From assembly GCA_021234155.1 (NCBI GenBank), contig JAJEKV010000003.1:29867166-29931165 (forward strand): DNA of 64,000 nucleotides. Reading direction: 5' to 3'. Below the pieces are notes generated by a model, which did no database searches, was not told the origin of the DNA, and saw nothing but the letters and a program-made list of their open reading frames with translations. Of this stretch, positions 46,861 to 59,328 are shown piece by piece. The stretch's first letter is position 1, and every line of letters starts with the position of its first letter. Both the position numbers and the translations under genes were made by a program. This stretch comes from Isoetes taiwanensis (Eukaryota; Streptophyta; Lycopodiopsida; Isoetales; Isoetaceae).

Positions 46861-47790
46861 TATTTTTTTTTTAAAGGACGTCAGACTTTATTAATAACTC
46901 TCAAGAATAATACATGATACCATGCAGAGACTGAAATAAAAAACCCAGTGGACAAACTGATCCATCTACACATGACAACATAATACAAATCAAATTACTT
47001 TCTTCTCAAAAGGGAAGAATAATATACATATCTTTGATATAAATAAAGCTAACTAGGTCGATGTTCAACATCCATAGAGTCACTAATAGCAACTGGATCT
47101 ATCCTCTGATGTTGCAATGCCAATGGATCAAGTGGAGGAATGTCCACTGTAACAACAGCAGGAGACACTGGATCTATAGACTGAATTGGAGTAGCTCGAG
47201 GAACAGAACAATTCTTGCGACGTGCAGCCTTCCTCATAAATGGAGACCACCACCCTTCTTCCAATAGTTCCTGTTTGCGAGCAATGTCTTGAAGGCGAGA
47301 ATGTTGTTCCTCGCTAACAAGGTCAGGTGAGACATAAGCTGAGAGGAAGATGAACTAGGAGGTGATGATGCAGAAACAACTTGAAAAAGAAGGGACAATA
47401 GCTGGTGCAAAAGTAGACAGAGGACATGATGATACAACAGTCATGCAATTGAGGTAGATGGTATACATGGTATAAGACATGGAATAAAAGCAATTGGGGA
47501 GGCAGAGACAAAAGTTCCAGATCTATAAATAGCAAGAGACTCGACATTGGAAAACTATCTTGGCAAGCTCTGGTCCATTAAGCAGATCTAATTTGTACTT
47601 GAAGAAAAAAGGGCCACCCTTAAGAATAATTGATAGAGGAATAGAAACACTAGCAGGAAGAGACACACAAATTCGAGGACCATTGATACGGTGGTGCTCG
47701 GGGAGTGGTTGTCGGGAGCAAGAGAATGAGAAAGAAGGTTGTAAATAATTATGTTAACCCTTGGATCTATGAACTTTATTGAATATCCCA
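46861..47790 (-). mobile_element. Poly-A-tailed LINE-like 3' fragment
   Basis: The plus-strand sequence begins with a T-run followed by AAAGGACGTCAGACTTTATT, the reverse complement of a poly-A-tailed retroposon end. The same beginning (T-run, then AAGGACGAAAGTCAAAAAGT) occurs at 54.83 kb, so the two belong to related families. Minus-strand open frames such as that at 47049-47264 (WWSPFMRKAARRKNCSVP) resemble the tail of plant L1 ORF1 proteins, but not enough to be certain. Confidence 0.5.
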
Positions 47791-48499
47791 TAAGCTAAAC
47801 TAGCAAGCGCTACTAGATAGACCATTTGAAGGAAAAAAGGGAGATGTTAAAAATGGGCCAGGCCTTCTAATAGATACAAGGTCACGGATACCTAATAAAA
47901 GGCAAAGCCATTTAACTATTATGGTATTAAAATGTTATCCTAAAGAAAGGACGAGCCTTTTATAAAAAAACGCCCAACATCGAATATAAAAGAGAGAGAG
48001 AGATATAGCAAATCCGGAACAACAACAGAAGGCAGACGGCAGCAACAAATCTTGTCGACACTTGGCGACGTAGTTGATAGAGCTACAGTAAATATTGGAC
48101 CTTGTGCTAACGACTCAGCTTCAGCAAATCCAGAACTGGAGATCTCGGGCCAGCCCAATTCGATAATTCAAGCCAAGCTCTTGAATTCTGATAATATCCA
48201 TTCTAGCATGTGACCAAATTGCGGATACAATTCTTTTTTGCTGAGATCTTTGTGAAGAGCTGAGTAGTGGATTCTATCAGCTCTATTCTTGAGATTGAAC
48301 TCAAATCCTATTCCCATCTTCTTTCTATTCCTATCCTTTGAATTTGAGATATTTCTAGAACAGGGGTTTCTAGTCCCGGGGGATCCACCTTCTTTATACG
48401 AGACATGCCACCTACATGCATAGGGTAGTCGAAAAACCCCTAGTATACGTGTTTCTGATAGGAAAATGTTACCCCTTTCCATATGGTTTTATAACTAGA

Positions 48500-50366
48500 A
48501 GAATATCTAAAAACCACTATAACCCCTAGTATACATACGAGAAAGGGTAAAAATCCATCCCCTCCGTTAATGCACGTAGTTTTGACAGGTTTCACCAGGT
48601 GACGACCCCTTGTTTCTAGTGCTTGTTTGTGTTGTTCCCAAAGCCTATCTTATTCTAAAATTCAGTCTTTCTCTGGAAATCTCTTGCTCAAGGACAACCC
48701 AACTGGGTGGTGAGCTTACCTAGAAGGGTGGATTTGTATTTATTTGTTATGTTTTCTTGACGATGTTTTTGCGGAGGTTCTCTGGTGGTACAGGTTCATA
48801 TCAAATCGTTATCAAAGCATGATTTTGGTTTTTCTAGGATCTGTGGTATTTAGATGTTTTGAAAAACTAGAACTAGTTTTGAATTCTATAATATGAATGG
48901 ATTTATTTAACAGTTTTTCTTTGAAGCACTGATGCATCCAGTAGCACGAACATTTTTTCTTGGACTAATTTTTGTTTGTGATGAAGAGAACAACAATCTC
49001 TGGACTTTTCAGGAACATGTGAACGGAGTTTGAATCCCAGATGTAATTTCTAATTAATTTGGGTCGGAAAGGAAGAACGGAATATTTAAAGTTTGAAAGA
49101 TGGTTTGAGCAGCTAGACTAATTGTTTTAACTTTCGTTAGAATTTTACAGTAATCTGATGCAGTCATTAAGATCCAAGAATATGTGCTAGCTTGCAGTCT
49201 ACTGCAAAAGAGAATTCAATTCAAGAAAAATATCAGCGTAAGTGGGATGATAATGATTTACTAGCAGATTGGCAGAATTGTATGCTGAGAATTTGTAGAC
49301 AGAGTCTTTAAGAAGGAAGGAAGGAAGGAAGGAAGGAAGGAAGTATATTTTTACGTCGCACCACAAAGGCAGCGTCACGGACGACATGCGACCACAAGTA
49401 CAAAGAAAACAAAAAATACATTGCATGGGCCGAAGCCCGTGAGCACCATGGCCCGGATGAAAAAACCCCACTGGGGAAAAACCGTTGCCAGGATGACCAC
49501 AGATCCAAAAAGCTATGCTGCTGCAAAAAGCAACAAGCATACCTCCAACAAACAGAACTTCAACAAACGCCCCCGAACCGTAACCTCTTCACAGCTAGGT
49601 GCCGAGTACTGGTGCGGACTCGTGCACGCGCTAAACCTCCATCCTCTCACTGAAACCAGGGCAAATAGATGCTGATGCAGAGATCCTGGTGCCGACCCCC
49701 TGGAGTAACTCGATCAAACCACTAGACCATAAGAGCTGCCCCAGAAACAGGTAGAATCCCAAAACCCCCATAGCAACGATCTGCAGAAAGGCGGTGACCG
49801 TGATGGCACCGCTGAAGCTGAAAACCAACGCATCCAATAAGCCCAAGCGCCAGAAGCCCAGGCGCTCAGGGAAGGCGGCGCTCAGGGAAAACGCTCAGAG
49901 AAGTCGCTTGGAGGAGGTGCATCCTCCAGCCCTGCGCCAAGGCGCCAGCACCCCCAGGCATGCTCGCAGGCGGACATCCACTCAGGCACACACAGGGGCG
50001 CCATCCTTCACTGCCGCTGCCCCAACGCCATCCATCACTGCATCTGCTCGGGCAGGCGCTAGGCAGCGCCTCAGGCAGAAGATGCAACGGACTTACAGTA
50101 AAGGAATCTTTTATGGAAAATTAAAAAAACTAGGTCGGGCCTGAACGACTGATTATCCTGTGCACAGTTCAACTCAAGTTCAGAAGAACCTCTGCTTCAA
50201 AATATCTTCAACCTCGCTTCCTACCTCAACAAATACAAGATCCATCAGGCTCTCGGTTGGGTGATGAGCTTATCCGGAAGGGTGGATTCGTGTTTATTTG
50301 TTATGTTTACTTGACGATGTTTTTGCAGAGGTTCTCTAGTGATTATAGGTTCGTGTCAACCATTAA
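48500..50366 (+). mobile_element. Truncated copia-type element with a nested retroposon
   Basis: Two direct copies of an LTR end are present: 48709-48812 and 50260-50366, sharing GAAGGGTGGATT and TTATTTGTTATGTTTWCTTG. After the first the sequence reads TCGTTATCAAAGCATGATTT, close to the TGGTATCAGAGC initiator-tRNA-Met primer site of plant copia elements. Internal sequence is short, and the GC-rich retroposon copy 2 has inserted into it on the minus strand. LTR starts are unclear. Confidence 0.55.
49313..50095 (-). mobile_element. GC-rich retroposon with (GAAG)n-side tail, copy 2
   Basis: The reverse complement matches 28.8-29.6 kb through the tRNA-like word GGTCTAGTGGTTTGATCGA, the TTTTGGATCTGTGGTCAT region and the GGTGCGACGTAAAAATATA end with CTTCC repeats (plus strand GGAAG at 49313-49341). 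Indels separate the copies in the GC-rich 5' half. Confidence 0.75.
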
Positions 50367-52112
50367 CAATGGGCGAGATGCATACCCAACCCACTAGCAA
50401 TGGCAATCATAAAATCTGAAACTTGTAATTCAAGAGGGAAATCCTTCAATGCAAACCAATAGGGCCTGACTTGCTAGATAAAAATCCAAGTGAATAAACC
50501 TGTGATAGAAGATAATGCCCCCAAAGAGGATCAACGCCATGCTCTGCAAGCCTGTCAATTGCAAGTGCGGAGTCAAACTTTACTAGAAAGAAATTATTTT
50601 CCTTATCCAAGAGCGCATACTGACAAAGGCCTAGTCTTTGCAGATGATGTTTTAGCCAAAAACCCAATTTTTCTGAGATCAAGAAATTGTCCAGTGAAAT
50701 GGCAAACAATCGCATGAGACACAAGATTCTGCACACTCTGCAAATGAATATTATAATCAATCTCAATAACTGGTAGGCCAGCTCGCATAAAAGCATTTGA
50801 ACGCTAAGTTCAAAAGCATCTTAAGAGAGATGCGTCAGATGCGACACATCGAAAGCATCTAAAGCATCGAAGCATCAAAGTTTTAAGATGCGGTTAAGAT
50901 GTGTTATAAAAAAATTTAAATTGTCAAAAAATACCTTCACTCCATTGGAGCCTTAAATACCTTTGATCTATAGAGACTTTTAGATAAAATACAGAATATT
51001 TATGAATAATAGAAGAGAAAATTGTTACAGATCTTGTTGTTACAAGTTTCTTGCTGCATATCCTTTTGCATTGTTGCAGGTCTCCTGATCGGCTGCAACA
51101 TACCCTTTTTCTCTGTTGCTGACCTCTCAATCCAGATGCAAACTTCTGGCCCAACTCTCGACCTCCTTATAGACCTTACATACCCGGTTTGTCGCTTGCC
51201 CCATCGTCAACAAAGAGCTTTGAAGAGAAAATGGTTACAGAAGGCCAAAGAGGCAACAAGCTGCACCTATTTTAGTGTCATCGATATCAGGCAACCTAAT
51301 CCAAGTGTTTTTGGCAAAAAAAAAAAAATTGAAAAAAAAATGTCAGATGCGAGTGTCGATGCGCACACATCTACATCTAAGCATCTTATTTTAAGATGCG
51401 CACATCTTACGAACTTAGTTTGAACGCTCTTGTGTATCATATACACCCTCAGACGACAACTGAACTTCAATACAATCATTGAGTGCTTGCAACTCATTTA
51501 GATATGAGCTCAATCCTTTCTTATTATTCTGCAACATGGTATCCAATGCTACAGAAACACGAGAAGATTACATACTAGATGCCATATTGTAAAAGACACA
51601 CTGACCACTGCATTAGAAGAACCCCAAGCTATAGGAGGTGCAGGTAACTTCGCTATAGAAGTAGGTAAAGGTGCAACAAAAGTAGACATAGGAGAAATAG
51701 AGGTAGATTCTACTTAAGGAGAAGTAGACAATGGCGTAGATTTAGAAAAAGGAGGAAACTGCTACAAGTCTACACTTTTGTTAATAAGAATAGATTCAAA
51801 AGCAAGAGGGTTACGGCGAGAGTTAATTAGCAAATTAAGAAGTGGCAAAGAAGAGCTCATGTCATGCATGATACGAATTAATAAACTCCAGGAGTTATCG
51901 TCCAACCGAGCTATCTTGAGCAAGAGAATCTCCGAGAAAGACTGAAGTTTGGAATAGGAAAGGATTAAGGGAAAAACTAATTTAGCCACCAAAGATTCCT
52001 CAATCTGGCATATCACAAATTCAAGGAAAGATTGGCTTAAGTGTAGGCTTATGCAGGATTTTGGGTAATTACAAAGGATTGAAGGTTTCCAAACCAGCAA
52101 TCCTCCACTCAA
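50360..52112 (-). pseudogene. L1-type LINE ORF1 (DUF4283-like) fragments
   Basis: The minus-strand sequence at 50446-50795 reads CQYALLDKENNFFLVKFDSA and DRLAEHGVDPLWGHYLLSQV; just downstream it gives WFALKDFPLELQVSDFMIA. This is the layout of the DUF4283 domain at the start of plant L1 ORF1 or LINE-derived proteins (FFLVKF...GPW...L...FALKDFPLE). A more N-terminal portion may continue at 51430-52112 beyond the hAT MITE. Stops and frame changes make it non-functional. Confidence 0.6.
50804..51418. mobile_element. 615-bp non-autonomous hAT-like element inside the LINE fragment
   Basis: The 8-bp duplication TTTGAACG occurs at 50796-50803 and 51419-51426. The left end CTAAGTTCAAAAGCATCTTA pairs with the right end, whose complement begins CTAAGTTCGTAAGATG. 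Subterminal AGATGCG/CGCATCT words repeat on both sides. Interior open frames (51022-51423) are chance. It interrupts the LINE ORF1 relic, so it is younger than that element. Confidence 0.85.
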
Positions 52113-52559
52113 ATTATCTACTAGAGTTTCAAAAGGATTTGACTAGAAATTGAAAAATAGTTGATTCTGGATGCAAATCGATCTTTAGTGCTAAAGCTGG
52201 ATCGTAGGTCCTAATTCGGCAGCTGCCAGTGGTCGTGGAGTTACTGTTGCACATCACCTTTGTCCGATGCTAGTCGCCACTGCAAAATTTGTTGTCCGGC
52301 TCTAGAGGCCCGCACTACTGTAGCAAATGTTTTCCCTATGGGAAAATCGTTGCCCTCTTAGATAGAGGTTGCAGCCCAAAAGGCCGCTTCCTTTTCCCAA
52401 GGAAAAAGGTATAACTTGCCCATTCTATATGTGATCCTCTACTTTTAACATTAAAGGCCATCCTATTTTAAATTATCTAAAGGTCAGGCGGGCCAATAAT
52501 GAGTCATCATGCACAATATGCAATGAACTCTATATAGCAAAAGATGTGTACTAGGCTAT

Positions 52560-52810
52560 ACCCTTAGCATAAGAATGAGCACATGTGGCAATATAGTTGG
52601 CACTCTCTTGTGGACACATGTGGCGCTTGTAGTGCATATGGCAATTGTGAACAGTGGCACATGTGATACTTGCAGTACATGTGGCATTTGTGAAAAGTGG
52701 CAAAACATGCTAGAATTTCTATGATACGCCAAAATTTTGACTCTTATGAAAGAATGAGCGCATGTGGCAATATAGCTGGCACTCACTTATGGACACATGT
52801 GGTGTGGCAC
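52560..52810 (+). repeat. Direct repeats of CATGTGGCAATATAG units
   Basis: AGAATGAGCACATGTGGCAA and the following sequence to GGACACATGTGG recur 178 bp apart (52571 and 52749). Shorter ACATGTGGCRYTTGT units lie between them. Confidence 0.7.
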
Positions 52811-54820
52811 ATCTTTTACTTTCTCTCTCTTTGTCCTGCTCCCATAGCCACTCTCCCGAGCACCACCATATCAATGCATAAAATAAGAAGCAAAAGCACC
52901 ACCTACCACTTTAGAGGCACTCTTGATTGAAGAACACATTTTAAAAACTGGAAAACTAGGATTTGCCATGGTGGCCGAAATATGAAAACCCCAAATCCGG
53001 CCAAGCAAAACTCAAAAATCTTATATGTGCTATACACCATGGAAAGCTCACATCCCAAGCTCTCCAACGCACTAAAAAACATTGAACAGCGATACTCGAG
53101 CCAGACGTTATGCGAGAAATTGCGTCAAAACCCTACATGGCGCCCATCACAGCACCCCACCAATAGATAAGAAAACATTCCCCTACTGATCTTGAATCTC
53201 AAGAGCAGTAGTTGCATGATGCAAATCTTTTAAAGATAGTGGTCGACTCAACATCTGATGTTGCTCATTTGTTATGACTGGAGACACCTTAAAACCACTA
53301 ACTATTCATACTCATCTTGAAATGGCATTCTTTTCCTCCAAAGAAATTTGTGGCATAATAATGAAATTTGTTTGGGCTAAGGATAGATGCCCCTGGTTTT
53401 TTCATTTTCTTTGCCCCCCCTCCACCCCCCACCCCCCACACTCCCCCTTCCCCTTTGTCCTTCAAATTGTTGCCTTAAAGACACCAAAACTATTGAGCAC
53501 ATGTGTTATCCCTCTCCTACACTTATATCTTGATATGATATGTGCTTACGAAAGTTAAGCTACACATATGTCCACACAACCTCACATTTTGCCAACCTTG
53601 AATGTCACCGATTTGAGCCATCATATCAGCGTTCTTTGGGGGGATGGTGAGTCATCATATATGTACTCTCATTTCAGTTAGCCAGTTATCAACATCTTCT
53701 CACATCAGCATTCCTTCAGTTCCCTTCCTCCCCAGGATGCTGATATTACTCATAGATATATGTATATTTAATTTCACTGCTAGGCGATGCTATTATTATT
53801 TTTTCTAGTGGGTGGCGTATTATGTTTTCACCCGTAGTAATGCTCTTTCTTTTCCACCCATTGGTGGATGATGTTATTTAGTTTCCTCTTGCTAGGTGGC
53901 TGGGCGATGCTATATGTTTTCCATCCATTGGGTGATGCAATTTTCTTATTTCCATCTATGGGCGACATTTTTTTTTTTCTATGTATATTTTTGTTCGAAC
54001 TACTGTCTCATGGGTGCTTATGACTTGCCGTGTTTATTTTTCTTTTCTGGGTGGCCGCTCGCCCATGGTTCACATTCCTCTTTTATTATTTCCTAACGAT
54101 TAATGGGTCATTTCCATATGTTCTACTTTTTTCAGATCGTTCTCGCCAGGAAAAAAAATTAAGCACACTATATATTTTTTCATAAAAAATAGTTTGGCTA
54201 TTTTTTCAAGCCTTTGAGGCATTTTTGAGGTCGTGGGGGGCATTTTCTCATTAGGGTCTGGAGCATTGTAAACATTTGATTTAAGTTAAAGCAGTAGTAT
54301 TTTCTTTCAAATGTTTGCTCTAAGTAAACATGAAGTTATTACTTCAGCCGCAAAATAACCAGATCCTAAGTTCATTGTTTTGAATTGTCTCTCAAGGATT
54401 GTTGGTAAGATTACCAGCCTAGTGAAGAGATAGGTTTAAACCTCGCAAGAATAGGTGGCAAGATTACTAGCCTTGGGGAGAGACCTCGCAAGGATAAATG
54501 ATAAGAGTACCAGCCCTGGAGAGGAGATGGGAAAATCTTCAAACAGATATTCAGGTGACAATCAGTCTTTAGAGAACATGTGCCTGTAAGGCAGATGATC
54601 AAGTTCGATGAGTCTTGAGATGGGCAGGAAAGAACTTATGCCCACAAGCCAGATGATCTAGGACGATCAATCTTGAGACAGAAAAAAATTACTACGGCAC
54701 AAGCTCCGGAGAACAGTCCAAGAGACTTGACGAATAGCAAGCGCAACATTCCTATTAGTCCAACAATTTCTAAAATACGCATCCTAAAGGTAGACTTTAT
54801 AAATATAACTATTTTTACTA
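52811..54820. other. Repeat-derived region, no gene
   Basis: 52930-53165 has the composition of an LTR/leader of a plant gypsy element (CACCATGGAAAGCTCACATC...), but no partner LTR was found. A CCCCCCTCC tract lies at 53415-53450. The phrase GGATGATGCTAT / GGGCGATGCTAT recurs at 53780-53950. At 54410-54670 the phrase AAGATTACYAGCC recurs. Confidence 0.4.
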
Positions 54821-54822
54821 AA

Positions 54823-54825
54823 CGA

Positions 54826-54856
<31 letters not shown>

Positions 54857-55300
54857 GACGAAAGTCAAAAAGTTTATTAATCAGAGAAAAAGTACAAAAT
54901 TTACATGTCTCATCTAACTGTGTAAGCATAAAAAGATGCCACAAGAGCACGAGCCTGGAGCACAATGTACTTACTCCAGAATAGGAGACTAACGATAAGA
55001 ATCAATTCGAAGACATAGAATCCAGATGCGTTCCATCATTTCTGATTGTGACGAGCCTGCCGAGTTGACCCTCCAGGCAACTCGGGATCTTGTCAAAACT
55101 TGCATGTTCTAGCTTGCTAATGGTGGTGAAGAATTGAATCTTCCTTTTGCACAATCGAAACCTAAACCATTAATCCATCCTCACTGAGATACAATATAAT
55201 TACCACTGTCCATCAAGAATACAAATTCAAAGGATGTACTATCCACAATACTCTCAATATATATACATAAATACTGCGAAGCAATCTAAACAAAAGTTTT
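54823..55300 (-). mobile_element. Poly-A-tailed retroposon end (reverse orientation)
   Basis: A T-run of about 30 is followed by AAGGACGAAAGTCAAAAAGT and TTATTAATC, matching the end at 46.86 kb in pattern. The insertion interrupts a repeat (GAATAGCAAGCGCAACATTC ... ACTAAACGAT) whose uninterrupted relative is at 58415-58535. How far the element extends to the right is unclear. Confidence 0.6.
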
Positions 55301-56768
55301 TTAACTCTAGATCACAACCATGACCCTCAGCTACATTTGCTGCCATCCGCGCAACCACTGCCTTGCTTGTTCACTGCACATGCACTCACTGAGGTTAGTC
55401 CTCGTGACTAAGTGGGGATCCCTGGTTGCCTCGGCATGCATAGAAATACTCTGGAATACAAGCAAACATAAGATTCTAGGTGAGTACAGTACTAGACAAT
55501 GACAACATAATCCAAGAAAATACCAAACTCTGAGCGACAAAAGCAAAGAACATAGCCAAAATAACAAAACATCAGAAACATAGCTCCGGGACAATGGGAA
55601 GCTCAGCTAGCCTACATACAGGCCCTGTTAGCAGAGAAATGCCCAGCCAACTCATATTCCGAGCCCCATTGGCAGAGTTGGTGGGGTGAACCTCGTATGC
55701 GCATACCCTTCCCAGCCCACGTCTGGCGCTGGAGGACCTCTTACCATGGAGTCACGGGAGTTGATGTACAACCTCACCGGGAAGTTACGCCTGTGAGGAG
55801 GCCACATCCAGTGTCACAGAGCATAGATACAAAGAACACAAATGACATGAGAATGCACCCAGGCCACCGAACCTGGAAGTCCGATCCCAGAGGATCCAAT
55901 AGATATCAAGTTACCAAAACAACATGCAAAGACCATGACATGTGATGTGATGTTATTAGAATATTTACTAAACACAGGTGCCGACCATACTCTGCCCCTT
56001 GCTGAGGTTGCCCATATATGTGGAAGTAGCTTATCCAATGCTCCATATTTACCTTCATGTAACTCCCTTGCCAAAGTTACTCATACATCCTAAACCATGT
56101 TGAAGTAGCAACTGCACGATGAAGACCTTGATAGCAATCCAACCATCGATGCTGAACCCTGCCCTTTTGGCAGCAGATCTACAACCTTACCAACATATCA
56201 AGAGCACTATGATCACAATACAAACATGTCGAGGAAGTCACAAGCATGGTTGCCATATTGATGTGAATCCAATACCTATGTACTTCATCGGTTATGCCAA
56301 CACTGCTCCATGCCATAGCCATTCTCAAAAGCCCCCTCAGCTTCCTATAACTCTCTTGGCCAAACTATTCAATCCCAAATCATGCCTTACCTTCAAAGTT
56401 CCATCTCAATAGCTATAATTCAATCATGAGCTATGGTTTTAATGTATTTTATTATAAGTTTACTTTCCATAACTAACGAAAAATCTCAAAACCCAGCACT
56501 TTCACTTAAGAATCAATGTAACATGATGATCGCAACTTCATGTAATCCTTGCCACATTATCCTGAATCATAGCTCCACCTTTAGGAGCCAAAACAACACA
56601 GATGGCACAATTCTTGAGCTTCATACTCAACTCACCGATTAGCTACCCAGATGCTCATAGTCTCCTTTACTCCTATCAAGGAGGATCTACTTGAGAGCCA
56701 TCTCATAGGTCAATCTGAGGTTCTTTACCATTTTAAAGTTATCAACCTTTATATTTCATACTAATTCA
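55301..56768. other. Repeat-like region, no gene
   Basis: Moderate-GC sequence at 55300-56100 looks like part of a retroelement but gives no protein match. The remainder shows nothing. Confidence 0.35.
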
Positions 56769-56930
56769 ATTAGATTACAATCATTCAAAGTAATAGATAT
56801 CCTTACTCTTACTATTCTTGTGACTATTCTGAGCAATCTGTGGCAGTCTATTAGATTACAATCATTCAAAGTAATAGATATCCTTACTCTTACTATTCTT
56901 GTGACTATTCTGAGCAATCTGTGGCAGTCT
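56769..56930 (+). repeat. Exact 81-bp tandem duplication
   Basis: The unit beginning ATTAGATTACAATCATTCAA is repeated at 56769 and 56850 without a visible difference over 81 bp, so the duplication is recent or kept by slippage. Confidence 0.85.
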
Positions 56931-57929
56931 TCACTGGTTCCATCCACATACAAGGCAACTGAGCCCCATCCAAAAGGTTTATTTCTTAATTTAACTCCTT
57001 AGATTAGCAACAAATACTAAACCAAAGCAACATAGAGAAAAGTAAATACATATAAACAACAGAAAATGAAACATGACCGGTTAGTTCTAAACTTGTAGAT
57101 GTCCAGCAAGGAAGATTCAAGACATGCCAAATCTGTTGATTCAAGTCCACATTGGCACTTTCCAAGAATTTTCAGATCTTCTTGCCTCTGAATCAGTCCT
57201 TCTAGATATGTTTCTACTCACTTATCTTCCGTAGCCTTATGAGCCTCCAACAAATTCATAAATATTCGCATGCAAAAATCATGTACAATCATGGCAACTC
57301 ATAGCATCTCAATTGATCAATAGCAAAACCCCACCTGAGAATTTCTTTGCACATAGACCTCTGGACCCCTTGCAATTGATTGCGCCTCCAAAGATCATCT
57401 TCTAACTCCAAGAATCAAACTGCAGAAGAGCATACATAGTGCAGTCAATTCTGACTCAGCATCACTATTTCTGTCATAACTTTTGCATACGGATGAGTTT
57501 CGACCTGATCAGAACCATTCCGGAAAGATTACTTGAATATCTTTCTAGCAAAATAAAAATCACCTGAAACGGATCTCGGGTTGCGGAGATATGATGCTTC
57601 AAAAGGCGGGCTCCAAAACTGCCCAGAGTTGCTCCTTGCCTTCATGCTCTGAAAACAGACAAAACCCTGAACTCATGCTGGATACATGTTATACATGTGT
57701 ACATACGTACATAAGTACATATACTGACCCATAAGTGCCCAGGTCTGTTACATTGATTCAAGGGAGGAACACTCGTAGGCTGTTAATATCTTTTTCTGGG
57801 CCACCGTAATAACACTGCGTGCAGATGAATTAATGCCCTTAAAGATTGTGACGCTCCCATATCGACCATAGGAGCCAACTAGAACCAAGATGGAATGCCT
57901 TTTGTTTAGCTGGAGGCCATGCGTTGGGA

Positions 57930-58945
57930 TAGGATGCCAAGAGGATGCACCATTCTAAACAATTACTGTTGAAGGAGCCGAGGGTCTCATCGTAGTAGAA
58001 AAGTAATTGATCTAGGATTGAGGGAAATGATCTAGAATAGCCAGAAAGATCGATTAAAGGATCAATCTATCTTTAGATTAGATCTGCAACCTTTTCAACT
58101 TTTAAAAATATCTAAACTGGCTATAAATCTAGGAGGCGTGATTTAGTTTGATAACAAAGTCACATTGGATAAGTTGTAAGTGGAAGTAGAGATTTACCTT
58201 CAAGAATTTAGAATAGTTGAGAATCAAACTACTAATCTAGCTATTCCCTTATTGTCAAATTGGAATCCTCACCTATGCGTTACGTAATCCTTGCTAGAAT
58301 ATTAAAGCAAAAACCAGAATGGATTGAGCGGTTCTTCAGTCAGACTCTTAGGATTGGGTAAAACCAAAGATGCTTACTTACTTGCGCTTACAAACCTCAA
58401 CCATGTTGGGTGGTGAACTTGATGAATAGCAAGTGCAACATTCCCATTAGTCCAACAATCATAAAAATGCCTTTCCTTTTCTAAAATACACACCCTAAAC
58501 GTAGACTTTATGAATATAACTATTTTAACTAAAGGATCCTTGTCACCATTATAAACAATTACTGTTGAAGGCTGATAACATGAGTCGAGGGTCTCATCGT
58601 AGCAGAAAAGTAATTGACCTAGGATTGAGAGAAATGATCTAGAATAGCCAGAAAGACCAATTAAAGGATCAATCTGTCTTTAGACTCGACCTAGAACCTT
58701 TTCAACTTTTAAAATTATCTAAATTGACTATAAATCTAGGAGGTGTGATTTAGTTTGGTATCAATTTCACGTTTGGGCAAGTTGTAAGTGGAAGTAGAGA
58801 TTTACCTTCAAAAAGTTAGAATAGTTTGAGAATCAAATTACTAGTCTAGCCATTCCCTTCTTGTCAAATTGGAATCCTCACCTATGCTTTACGTAATTCT
58901 TGCTAGAACACTAAAGCTAAAACCAGAGAGGATTGAACGGCTCTG
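57930..58945 (+). repeat. Two direct LTR-like repeats, about 600 bp apart
   Basis: 57955-58345 and 58552-58940 match through AACAATTACTGTTGAAGG, GAGGGTCTCATCGTAG and CAAATTGGAATCCTCACC to a GTTGGGTGGTGAACTTG end. The intervening sequence (GAATAGCAAGTGCAACATTC) also matches the target interrupted at 54.8 kb. GGGTGGTGARCTT also resembles the copia LTR end at 48.7 kb. This looks like overlapping or tandem LTRs left by recombination. Confidence 0.6.
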
Positions 58946-59094
58946 TTGGGTGGTGAACTTGTGCCAGAAGATCCAATTCTGTGAAATACTTCGGTTATAA
59001 CTGACAAGGCTACTTTTGCAATGAAATAGGACCATTTGTACCAGGTAGCCAACACAAATTTGTAAACAATAGACTATAAAACTATGCAAAAAAG

Positions 59095-59328
59095 TTGTAC
59101 AATCGACACCACAAAAGATTATGTGGATATATCTTTATCGACCAATTGGAATTACCCCCGAGAGCTTATAACTGTCTTAAAAGAATTAATGTACATACGA
59201 TATCAGACCTTCTAGATTATAGTCAAGATGATCTAATGAAAATTAAGAATTTTGGAATCAAATCTGTTGAACAAGTATTGGAAGCTTTGTGGAAACGTTT
59301 TGGAATAAGTTTACCTAGGAAAACTTGA
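59095..59328 (+). pseudogene. rpoA: Plastid rpoA 3' part (RNA polymerase alpha C-terminal domain), nuclear insertion
   Basis: The frame reads [20 protein letters not shown], then [20 protein letters not shown] and [14 protein letters not shown], ending ISLPRKT and a stop. This is the C-terminal domain of the plastid-encoded polymerase alpha subunit, with its helix-hairpin-helix. The N-terminal domain, promoter and gene neighbours are absent, and flanks are nuclear repeats, so it is a plastid-to-nucleus transfer (NUPT), not a working gene. The frame has no stop, suggesting a recent insertion or a slow-changing site. The rpoA 3' spacer probably continues to about 59600. Confidence 0.85.

Noticed and set aside
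48355-48400. CCCGGGGGATCCAC resembles a plasmid polylinker
   Set aside because: The match is about 14 bp only and the flanks show no vector sequence, so chance is more likely than contamination.
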